Assembly: GCA_964535575.1 (NCBI GenBank)
Contig: CAZHTC010000007.1
Span: 62,001 to 126,000 of the forward strand
Source of the DNA: JAGPCK01 sp964535575
GTDB lineage: Bacteria > Bacteroidota > Bacteroidia > UKL13-3
Direction: 5' to 3'
DNA length: 64,000 nt
Positions 25,581 through 32,718 of the stretch are shown in pieces. The position numbers and the translations under genes were made by a program. Under the pieces are notes generated by a model that saw only the letters and a program-made list of their open reading frames with translations, was not told the origin of the DNA and searched no databases. Within the stretch, counting starts at the first letter, position 1. Each line of letters begins with the position of its first letter.

Positions 25581-26552
25581 GTGTTTAAAAAAGTTTTTTT
25601 CATTCTTGTTTTTTGGGTAACCACCGTAATGGTTGGGGCGTGGGGTTTTTTCGGACACCGTACCATCAATCGGCTAGCAGTGTTTACCTTGCCACCCGAT
25701 ATTTTCGGGTTTTATAAGGAAAATATAGAATATTTAACCGAACATGCCCCCGACCCCGACAAACGCAGATACAGTGATGTCGCGGAGGCTTGCCGTCATT
25801 ACCTTGATGCCGACCATTACGAATGTTGCGCTCCTATTGATACCATTCCGCATAAATGGAAAGATGCAGTAGCCAAATACACCGAAGACACCCTGCTTGC
25901 CTACGGAATTGTACCCTGGCATATTCAGGTAATGATGTACCGGCTTACCGAGGCCTTTAAAGAGAAAAATAAAAGCCGTGTTCTTAAACTTTCGGCCGAT
26001 TTAGGTCATTATGTAGCCGATGCACATGTGCCTTTGCATAGCACCGAAAACTATAATGGGCAACTCACCGGGCAAAATGGTATTCACGGGTTTTGGGAAT
26101 CGCGCCTGCCTGAGTTATTCAGTAGCAGTTACGATTTTTTTACCGGGAAAGCCGTTTATATTGATGATGTGCAAAAAGCAGCCTGGATAGCCATTAACGG
26201 AAGTTTTGCAGCGGTTGATTCGGTATTGCGATTTGAACGGGAGCTGAGTAAAAAATTTCCGGACGACCGCAAATTTGCATTTGAGCAAAAAGGAAACCTT
26301 ACCATACGCACCTATTCGCCCGAGTATGCACAGGCATTTGACCGTAGCCTGGGCAATATGGTAGAGCGCAGAATGCGGGAGTCAATTGCTTTAGTGGGTT
26401 CTCTTTGGTACACCGCCTGGGTAAATGCCGGCCAACCCGATTTACGTAAACTTATGGATTCGCCCGTTACCGAAGAGGAACAAAAGCTTATTACTGAGCA
26501 GGAAAAGAAATTTAATGAGGGAAAGGCGATTGGAAGGCCGGAAGAGCAGTAA
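25581..26552 (+). CDS. Zinc-dependent phospholipase C / S1-P1 nuclease-like protein
   Basis: A 323-residue exported protein starting at GTG 25581, 6 nt after the DUF4920 stop. The hydrophobic leader FFILVFWVTTVMVGAWG ends just before the first ligand Trp, as in this fold, where the mature N-terminus begins with Trp. Metal-ligand motifs are WGFFGHRTIN, HYLDADHYE, LGHYVADAHVPLHS and GIHGFWESRLPEL, giving the expected Trp plus His/Asp set. Substrate (phospholipid or nucleic acid) is open. The length fits Bacteroidota members annotated as zinc-dependent phospholipase C. Confidence 0.83.
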   Translation: MFKKVFFILVFWVTTVMVGAWGFFGHRTINRLAVFTLPPDIFGFYKENIEYLTEHAPDPDKRRYSDVAEACRHYLDADHYECCAPIDTIPHKWKDAVAKYTEDTLLAYGIVPWHIQVMMYRLTEAFKEKNKSRVLKLSADLGHYVADAHVPLHSTENYNGQLTGQNGIHGFWESRLPELFSSSYDFFTGKAVYIDDVQKAAWIAINGSFAAVDSVLRFERELSKKFPDDRKFAFEQKGNLTIRTYSPEYAQAFDRSLGNMVERRMRESIALVGSLWYTAWVNAGQPDLRKLMDSPVTEEEQKLITEQEKKFNEGKAIGRPEEQ

Positions 26553-26599
26553 AAAGATACTGTGGTTGACAACTGCCCGTTTTTGTGAAAAAAAAGCCA

Positions 26600-26630
26600 T
26601 TGGATTCCCAAGTATGCCCGTCTATTTTTG
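26600..26630 (+). promoter_or_regulatory. Candidate dnaN promoter (-33 TTG, -7 TATTTTTG)
   Basis: TTG at 26600-26602 and an exact TAnnTTTG box at 26623-26630 are separated by 20 bp, the usual spacing. The dnaN ATG is 21 nt downstream. Confidence 0.6.
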
Positions 26631-26651
26631 CTTCCACTCAAATAAATATAT

Positions 26652-27773
26652 ATGAAATTTGTTGTATCCACTTCCAACCTGCTAAGCCATTTGCAGCTTA
26701 TTGATGGCGTAGTTGTTTCCAAACCCATTATTCCCATTCTCGAAAATTTCCTTTTCGATATCAAAGGTAACAGGCTTTCAATCTCCTCTACCGACCTGGA
26801 AACATCTATGACCACTTCCATCGAAGTGGAATCGAATGAAGATATTAAAGTGGCCATCCCGTCAAGGTTATTGATGGATACACTTAAAACATTGCCCGAG
26901 CAACCACTTACCTTTTCGGTTGATAATTCTACTTTTTCAGTTGAGATTCATACCGGTTCGGGTCGCTACAAACTTTCAGGTCAAAGTGGGGATGATTTTC
27001 CTAAGGTGCCCGAGGTGGAAGGCGATAAATCATTTGCCATGCCGGCCAGCGTATTGCTCAAGGCCATTAACAAAACGGTGTTTGCTACCAGCAGCGATGA
27101 ATTGCGTTTAAACCTTACCGGTGTATATGTTCAGCTGATGAAAGATCAGGTAACTTTTGTAGCTACCGATGCCAATCGGTTGGTACGTTTTATCCGTAAA
27201 GATATTAAGCCGGGAGTGGAAGAGGCATTTATTGTTCCTAAAAAGGCCCTTAACCTTCTAAAATCATCATTGCCAAATGACGATACTACCGTAAAAGTAG
27301 ATTTTAATAAATCGAATGCCTTTTTCTCCTTTGAAGGGGTAAATCTTATTTGCCGCCTGATTGATGAAAAATATCCGGATTACCGTGCGGTTATCCCAAA
27401 TGAAAATCCGAATAAGCTTACCGTAATCAAACAATCGTTTCAAAGTGCCATCAAGCGTATTTCCATCTATTCCAATAAAACCACCCATCAGATTCGGTTA
27501 AAATTAGCCGGTAGTGAATTGGTGATATCGGCCGAGGACTTTGATTTTGCCAATGAGGCGCAAGACCGCCTGTCGTGCCACTATGACGGACAGGATATGG
27601 AAATAGGATTTAACTCGCGTTACCTCATAGATATGCTCAATGTAATAGATACCGATGATGTATGTCTTGAAATGTCGCAACCAAACCGCGCAGGATTAAT
27701 GTTGCCTGCCATTCAGGCCGATAACGAAGACATGCTGATGCTGGTGATGCCAATGATGCTGAACAATTATTAA
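26652..27773 (+). CDS. dnaN: DNA polymerase III sliding clamp, beta subunit
   Basis: A 373-residue protein of three clamp domains that dimerises around DNA and tethers the polymerase. Landmarks are MKFVVSTSNLLSHLQLIDGV, SGRYKLSGQSGDDFPKVPEV in domain 1, FVATDANRLVRF and IVPKKALNLL in domain 2, and the C-terminal MLMLVMPMML(NNY) version of the conserved VMPMR tail. Length is standard. It has its own promoter and a strong terminator, so it is monocistronic here, away from dnaA. Confidence 0.97.
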   Translation: MKFVVSTSNLLSHLQLIDGVVVSKPIIPILENFLFDIKGNRLSISSTDLETSMTTSIEVESNEDIKVAIPSRLLMDTLKTLPEQPLTFSVDNSTFSVEIHTGSGRYKLSGQSGDDFPKVPEVEGDKSFAMPASVLLKAINKTVFATSSDELRLNLTGVYVQLMKDQVTFVATDANRLVRFIRKDIKPGVEEAFIVPKKALNLLKSSLPNDDTTVKVDFNKSNAFFSFEGVNLICRLIDEKYPDYRAVIPNENPNKLTVIKQSFQSAIKRISIYSNKTTHQIRLKLAGSELVISAEDFDFANEAQDRLSCHYDGQDMEIGFNSRYLIDMLNVIDTDDVCLEMSQPNRAGLMLPAIQADNEDMLMLVMPMMLNNY

Positions 27774-27793
27774 TCTCCATTTTTGAAATACGG

Positions 27794-27828
27794 CAAAGCC
27801 CTCTTAGCAACAGCTAAGCAGGGCTTTG
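27794..27828 (+). terminator. dnaN terminator hairpin
   Basis: Outer arms CAAAGCCCT / AGGGCTTTG and inner arms CTTAGC / GCTAAG around an AACA loop, with one bulged base, 20 nt after the stop. Only a short T-run (TT) follows. Confidence 0.75.
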
Positions 27829-27875
27829 TTGATTAATAGCCTTTTGATGTACTATATACTGGGCAGGTATTGAGG

Positions 27876-27883
27876 TAATTTTG
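27876..27883 (+). promoter_or_regulatory. Candidate -7 box of the lytic transglycosylase gene (TAATTTTG)
   Basis: Exact TAnnTTTG match, 53 nt before the ATG at 27937. Confidence 0.4.
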
Positions 27884-27936
27884 TAAGCGGTGATGAATGG
27901 GCATTTGCCGCATGGTTATTGCCGTAAACCAACTCC

Positions 27937-29259
27937 ATGAAACTGAAAAAAGGTATTCTTATGTGTATGCTGTGGCCGGTTTTTGCGCTGGCGCAAACTC
28001 CCGCCATCACTGATGAGAATGCCCGTATTGTAGCTTCATTAGATAGTCTTACCAATGCATTTCACTTAAAATACAACGATAGTAAAACCATCGGTGATAT
28101 GAATGTGTACGGGTTTAAGGAAGACGATATTCCCCGCTACACCGATTCAACCATCAGCTATCGCCTCTCCCTGCTCGAGTCCGAAATTCCGCTCGAATAC
28201 AATCAACACGTGAAAGGATTTATTGACCTGTATGCTATTCGCAAACGGGTGCTCACTTCAAAAATTCTAGCCCTTTCCAAATACTATTTTCCCATGTTCG
28301 AGCAAATACTCGATCAGCAAAACCTACCTCTTGAATTTAAGTACCTGGCGGTTATTGAATCGGCATTAAATCCAAGAGCGGTTTCGGTGGCCGGTGCCAA
28401 TGGGCTATGGCAATTTATTCACAGCACCGGGCTTATGTACGGACTAAAAATTAATTCGTATGTTGACGAACGCAGAGACCCTTACAAAGCCACACTGGCC
28501 GCCTGCCAGTATTTTAAGGATTCGTATGCGCTGTACAACGACTGGCTATTGGTAATTGCTTCGTACAATTGTGGCCCCGGTAATGTAAACAAGGCCATTC
28601 GCAGAAGCGGGGGCAAAATGAATTTTTGGGAAATTATGCCATACCTGCCTAAGGAAACACGAGGGTATGTTCCTGCCTTTATTGCCGCCACCTATGTGTT
28701 GAGTTACCATGCCGAACACAATATTTTCCCAATGGATTTACCTGTGAACCTGAATGTGGATACCGTGTATATCGACAACAGCATTACCTTTCAGAAACTG
28801 GGTGAAATGGTAGGTTTGGATGTGTCGGTGATTGAAGATCTGAACCCTTCTTACAAACAGGGGATTATTCCATGGTATGTAGGCAAGGCTCCCATTGTAT
28901 TGCCCTACGAATATGCCATGCGTGTGGCAGATTTACGCAGTCAGGGGGGGATGGTACAGGCTTTGGCACAGGCCACAGGTATTCCGGCATCCGATATTTT
29001 GCTTGATGATGATTTGATTGTAAACAGTCCCGAACCCGCTGCTCCTGATAAAACCATCGTGAAGAAAAAACCGCCACCCCCGCCACCGGTTAAAGGGAAA
29101 AAACTGGTGTATGTAGTGAAAAGGGGTGATGGCTTATTGCGTATTGCCCAAAAATACCATTGTTCGGTTGAAGATATAAAACGTTGGAACAAACTCAAAT
29201 CGAACAGGCTGGCCACCGGTCAGCGGCTCACCATTTACCTCAACAGGGGTGGTAAGTAA
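27937..29259 (+). CDS. MltD-like lytic transglycosylase with LysM
   Basis: A 440-residue exported murein hydrolase (signal peptide MLWPVFALAQ). The catalytic SLT domain (about 120-260) has VIESALNPRAVSVAGANGLW with the catalytic Glu in ES, then ATLAACQYFKDSYALYNDWL and ASYNCGPGNVNKAIRRSGG. A region resembling a degenerate LysM follows (TVYIDNSITFQKLGEMVGLD). The C-terminus, after a Pro-rich linker (KKKPPPPPPVKG), is a clear LysM: YVVKRGDGLLRIAQKYHCSV. It cleaves peptidoglycan glycan strands to 1,6-anhydro products during wall turnover. Confidence 0.93.
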   Translation: MKLKKGILMCMLWPVFALAQTPAITDENARIVASLDSLTNAFHLKYNDSKTIGDMNVYGFKEDDIPRYTDSTISYRLSLLESEIPLEYNQHVKGFIDLYAIRKRVLTSKILALSKYYFPMFEQILDQQNLPLEFKYLAVIESALNPRAVSVAGANGLWQFIHSTGLMYGLKINSYVDERRDPYKATLAACQYFKDSYALYNDWLLVIASYNCGPGNVNKAIRRSGGKMNFWEIMPYLPKETRGYVPAFIAATYVLSYHAEHNIFPMDLPVNLNVDTVYIDNSITFQKLGEMVGLDVSVIEDLNPSYKQGIIPWYVGKAPIVLPYEYAMRVADLRSQGGMVQALAQATGIPASDILLDDDLIVNSPEPAAPDKTIVKKKPPPPPPVKGKKLVYVVKRGDGLLRIAQKYHCSVEDIKRWNKLKSNRLATGQRLTIYLNRGGK

Positions 29260-29308
29260 TTAATCAAAAAATAATCTTTTTCAGGTGGTACAAGCGCAGC
29301 CAAATGTG

Positions 29309-29316
29309 TAAGTTTG
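29309..29316 (+). promoter_or_regulatory. Candidate -7 box (TAAGTTTG) that decides the lipoprotein start
   Basis: Exact TAnnTTTG match downstream of the first in-frame ATG (29304) and 11 nt before the second ATG (29328). If it is the real promoter, translation must begin at 29328. Confidence 0.5.
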
Positions 29317-29327
29317 GAACTTGTTTT

Positions 29328-30821
29328 ATGCGCGGTAACCGGTTTTATGTATTGCTTTTTTTAAGCCTGATTGGTTCAGGTTTTTATGCATGCAAAACGG
29401 AGTTTGACGGAACATCTAAACCGAACAAGACTCCCGAAACGTATATGCTTACGGATACCATTTTGCGTGCCGGTGATTTGCGCTACAAAACGCAGGTAAA
29501 AGTGCAATGGTGGGGAACTGACCCCGATGGGTTTATTCCGGCTTATGAAATTTCGCTTGACGGTACAATCTGGTTCACCACTACCCGACAAGACAGTGTT
29601 TTTTCATTAAACATTCCGGTAAATGCCGATACATTTGATTTCAGGTTTTATGTACGTGCCATTGACAATAACGGTGAAAAGGATCCTACTCCTGCTGCAC
29701 TAACATATCCTGTAAAAAATTCCTCGCCCGATATAAAATTTATCTTTTCAGGTACGCGTAATCCGGTGCGAAGTTTCCCTGCAGTAAAATATACATGGCT
29801 GGCCACCGATCCTGACGGGAGCGATAATGTAGACCATATTGAACTTTACCTGAATGATACCACCGGAAGTGCATACATATTGCCTGCATCGGTTTCATCA
29901 GTGAGCCTGGTAGCAAAAAACATATCGGGCAGCATTACCGATTGCGATGTGTATACAGGAATAAGTAATACCGCACTTACTGCCCCTGTTTCAGGTATGA
30001 AATTAAACGACACCAATTATGTGTACCTGCGTGCGGCTGATAAAGTAAATGCTAAATCAGCGTTCAGGGTAACTAAAATATTTATTCGTAAACCAACCTC
30101 CGATATGTTGGTGGTAAATGCATGGACTACCGCGTTTACGAAAAATGCCGCACAAACATTTTATCTGAATAATATAAATGCAACGGGACTGACTAATTAT
30201 GATGTGTTGCAGGCGGCAGATAAAGACGCTAATGGAAATTATTATGAACTTTCACCCGACCCGCAAACACAGGATAGGGTATTTGCATTTTTCAAAAAAA
30301 TATTTTGGTTTGGCGATAATACTGATTATTCCTTATCGCTGGCGCAAAAATCAACGGTAACTTTTTTTGGCAATAACGGACGCATGTTTATGGTTGTTCC
30401 TGTAACCTCTGATATTGATCAGCAGGCCGACTACTTAAATTTTACTCCTGTGCGATCCTTGGTAACTCCTCCGGCAGGCACTAATTTCTTTTTTGCCAAA
30501 GATTCATTGCTTACTCCCTACACTGCCGGGTGGCCGGTGATGCGCTGTGTGGCCAATCTTTCTACGGCACGTCCTTTTACTATTCCGGATGCACCTACCA
30601 GCCTTTATTCGTATGATACATTGTATAAAGCTTCCATCACTCAGGTAGGCAGCAGCAGCAATGCATGGACCGGTACATCGCATGTTATCGCTAAGCGCTC
30701 TACCATTGCCACCGGGAAAACGAATTTTATTTTTTGTTCGGTCCCGCTCGACAAAATGAACGGATACAACAATATGAGCGTATTTTTTCAGAAGGCGTTA
30801 ATTGATGAATTAGCATTTTGA
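29328..30821 (+). CDS. Surface lipoprotein with Ig-like region
   Basis: About 497 residues from ATG 29328, giving MRGNRFYVLLFLSLIGSG and a lipobox FYAC (Cys22). The mature part begins with a disordered TEFDGTSKPNKTPETY and then shows segments typical of Ig/FN3-like folds in Bacteroidota lipoproteins: VQWWGTDPDGFIPAYEISLD, FRFYVRAIDNNGEKDPTPA and YTWLATDPDGSDNVDHIEL. The DPDG motif occurs twice. The C-terminal half (DMLVVNAWTTAFTKNAAQTF) is of unknown type. Its stop overlaps the purN start, so it is coupled to an unrelated cytoplasmic enzyme. Confidence 0.75.
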   Translation: MRGNRFYVLLFLSLIGSGFYACKTEFDGTSKPNKTPETYMLTDTILRAGDLRYKTQVKVQWWGTDPDGFIPAYEISLDGTIWFTTTRQDSVFSLNIPVNADTFDFRFYVRAIDNNGEKDPTPAALTYPVKNSSPDIKFIFSGTRNPVRSFPAVKYTWLATDPDGSDNVDHIELYLNDTTGSAYILPASVSSVSLVAKNISGSITDCDVYTGISNTALTAPVSGMKLNDTNYVYLRAADKVNAKSAFRVTKIFIRKPTSDMLVVNAWTTAFTKNAAQTFYLNNINATGLTNYDVLQAADKDANGNYYELSPDPQTQDRVFAFFKKIFWFGDNTDYSLSLAQKSTVTFFGNNGRMFMVVPVTSDIDQQADYLNFTPVRSLVTPPAGTNFFFAKDSLLTPYTAGWPVMRCVANLSTARPFTIPDAPTSLYSYDTLYKASITQVGSSSNAWTGTSHVIAKRSTIATGKTNFIFCSVPLDKMNGYNNMSVFFQKALIDELAF

Positions 30822-31402
30822 AACGGATAGTCATTTTTGCATCAGGTTCGGGTAGCAACGCCCAGCGTATTACCGAGTATTTCAGAGAGCGGAAAACGGC
30901 TCAGGTGGTGTCGGTATATTGCAATAACCCCAAAGCGTATGTAGCTCATCGATGCCAACAACTTCAATTACCCTTTCATTTATTTAGCCGCCACGATTTT
31001 TACGAAACAGATACAGTGCTGCAGCAATTGGAAAAAGAAAACCCCGACCTGATTGTACTGGCCGGATTTTTATGGTTGCTCCCGGCTTCCTTTATCCAAA
31101 AGTATCGAAACAGAATTATAAATGTGCATCCAGCATTGTTGCCGGCTTACGGAGGAAAGGGAATGTATGGCCACCACGTACACATGGCAGTGATTGCAAA
31201 CAGAGAACCTCAGAGCGGGATCACTATTCATTTGGTAAACGAGGAATATGATAAGGGGGAAATTTTGTTTCAGGGTAAGGTTGAAATTAGTGAAAAGGAT
31301 ACCGCAGATATTTTAGCCGAAAAGATTCATGAGCTTGAACACCGGCATTTTCCTGTAGAAATTGAAAATTATTTATTGCATTCACCATTAGTAAACAGAT
31401 AA
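30818..31402 (+). CDS. purN: Phosphoribosylglycinamide formyltransferase
   Basis: A 194-residue GAR transformylase, which uses 10-formyl-THF in step 3 of purine synthesis. The phosphate loop is ASGSGSNAQ at the N-terminus. The active site has NVHPALLPAYGGKGMYGHHV with the catalytic Asn-His, and Asp in VNEEYDKGEILFQG. The start is TTG at 30818, overlapping the TGA of the lipoprotein gene as TTGA; no ATG gives the complete N-terminus MKRIVIFASG. Length matches the short PurN family. kbl follows after 11 nt. Confidence 0.94.
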   Translation: MKRIVIFASGSGSNAQRITEYFRERKTAQVVSVYCNNPKAYVAHRCQQLQLPFHLFSRHDFYETDTVLQQLEKENPDLIVLAGFLWLLPASFIQKYRNRIINVHPALLPAYGGKGMYGHHVHMAVIANREPQSGITIHLVNEEYDKGEILFQGKVEISEKDTADILAEKIHELEHRHFPVEIENYLLHSPLVNR

Positions 31403-31413
31403 ACTTCATAATT

Positions 31414-32604
31414 ATGTACGGATCATTTCAACAACATTTGCAAAAAGAACTTACTGCCATTGATGAAGCAGGAATGTATAAACGGGAGCGCATTATCACT
31501 ACCCCTCAGGGCGCTGTGATAAAAACAACGGCCGGGGGTGAGGTGATAATTTTTTGTGCCAATAATTACCTTGGGCTTTCCTCACATCCTAAAGTAATTC
31601 AGGCGGCACACCAAACCCTCGATTCTCACGGATACGGCATGTCATCGGTACGTTTTATTTGCGGGACTCAGGATATTCATAAACAACTGGAAGAAAAAAT
31701 TTCCAGATTCCTGGGGCAGGAGGATACCATTTTATATGCCGCCTGCTTTGATGCAAATGGTGGCGTATTTGAACCATTGCTTGGCGAGGAAGACGCTATT
31801 ATTTCGGATGAGTTAAACCATGCATCAATTATTGACGGAGTGCGTTTATGCAAAGCACAGCGATATCGTTATAAAAACTGCGATATGGCCGATTTGGAAG
31901 AGCAACTGAAGCAGGCTCAAAAGCAACGCTACCGTTTAATTGTAACCGATGGGGTATTCAGTATGGACGGATTTGTGGCCCCTTTGGATAAAATTTGTGA
32001 CTTAGCCGAAAAATATAATGCCATGGTAATGGTAGACGAATCGCATGCCAGCGGATTCATAGGTAAAACCGGGCGGGGTACCATTGAATTAAAAAATGTA
32101 ATGCACCGGGTTGACATAGTTACCGGGACTTTGGGTAAAGCACTAGGTGGTGCCATGGGCGGTTTTACCGCAGGTAAAAAAGAAATCATTGATTTGTTGC
32201 GTCAGCGCTCTAGGCCTTACCTTTTCTCCAATTCATTAGCACCGCATATTGTGGGAGCATCCATTGCGGTGTTTGATATGCTGAGCGAAACCACTGAATT
32301 GCGTGACAAGCTTGAAGGGAATATCCGTTACTTTAAAGAGGGGATTAAAAAAGCCGGTTTCGATATTAAAGATGGAGATTCAGCTATTGTTCCGGTGATG
32401 CTTTATGATGCAAAACTCTCGCAGGATTTTGCTGATCGCTTACTGAAAGAAGGAATTTATGTAATTGGATTTTTTTATCCGGTGGTGCCAAAAGGGCAGG
32501 CCCGCATTCGCGTGCAACTTTCGGCAGCGCATGAGCGGGAACACTTAGATAAAGCCATAACTGCCTTTACCAAAGTGGGGAAGGAACTTGGGGTGCTTAA
32601 ATGA
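31414..32604 (+). CDS. kbl: Glycine C-acetyltransferase
   Basis: A 396-residue PLP enzyme (2-amino-3-ketobutyrate CoA ligase) that makes glycine and acetyl-CoA in threonine breakdown. Landmarks are FCANNYLGLSSHPKVIQAAH, GYGMSSVRFICGTQDIHKQL, VMVDESHASGFIGKTGRGT and the PLP lysine in TGTLGKALGGAMGGF. These fit Kbl better than KAS or serine palmitoyltransferase relatives (HGYGMSSVRFICGTQ is characteristic). No threonine dehydrogenase gene is next to it. It shares the operon with purN; glycine is a purine precursor, so the link may be metabolic. Confidence 0.93.
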   Translation: MYGSFQQHLQKELTAIDEAGMYKRERIITTPQGAVIKTTAGGEVIIFCANNYLGLSSHPKVIQAAHQTLDSHGYGMSSVRFICGTQDIHKQLEEKISRFLGQEDTILYAACFDANGGVFEPLLGEEDAIISDELNHASIIDGVRLCKAQRYRYKNCDMADLEEQLKQAQKQRYRLIVTDGVFSMDGFVAPLDKICDLAEKYNAMVMVDESHASGFIGKTGRGTIELKNVMHRVDIVTGTLGKALGGAMGGFTAGKKEIIDLLRQRSRPYLFSNSLAPHIVGASIAVFDMLSETTELRDKLEGNIRYFKEGIKKAGFDIKDGDSAIVPVMLYDAKLSQDFADRLLKEGIYVIGFFYPVVPKGQARIRVQLSAAHEREHLDKAITAFTKVGKELGVLK

Positions 32605-32687
32605 CAACTGCGCTGTTTTAACCTTTTCTTAACATCGAATTTACCTGAACACAACATACGTTTAACACGGGAGTAACCTGCCGAAAA

Positions 32688-32695
32688 TACTTTTG
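32688..32695 (+). promoter_or_regulatory. Candidate -7 box of the TonB receptor gene (TACTTTTG)
   Basis: Exact TAnnTTTG match followed by C, 23 nt before the ATG at 32719. A TTTA at 32661 is a poor, too distant -33. Confidence 0.5.
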
Positions 32696-32718
32696 CACTG
32701 GTATTTTATCGGTTACTT

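Noticed and set aside
26312..26857. 181-codon minus-strand frame spanning the phospholipase C and dnaN junction
   Set aside because: It crosses two clear genes and the dnaN promoter, so it cannot be real.
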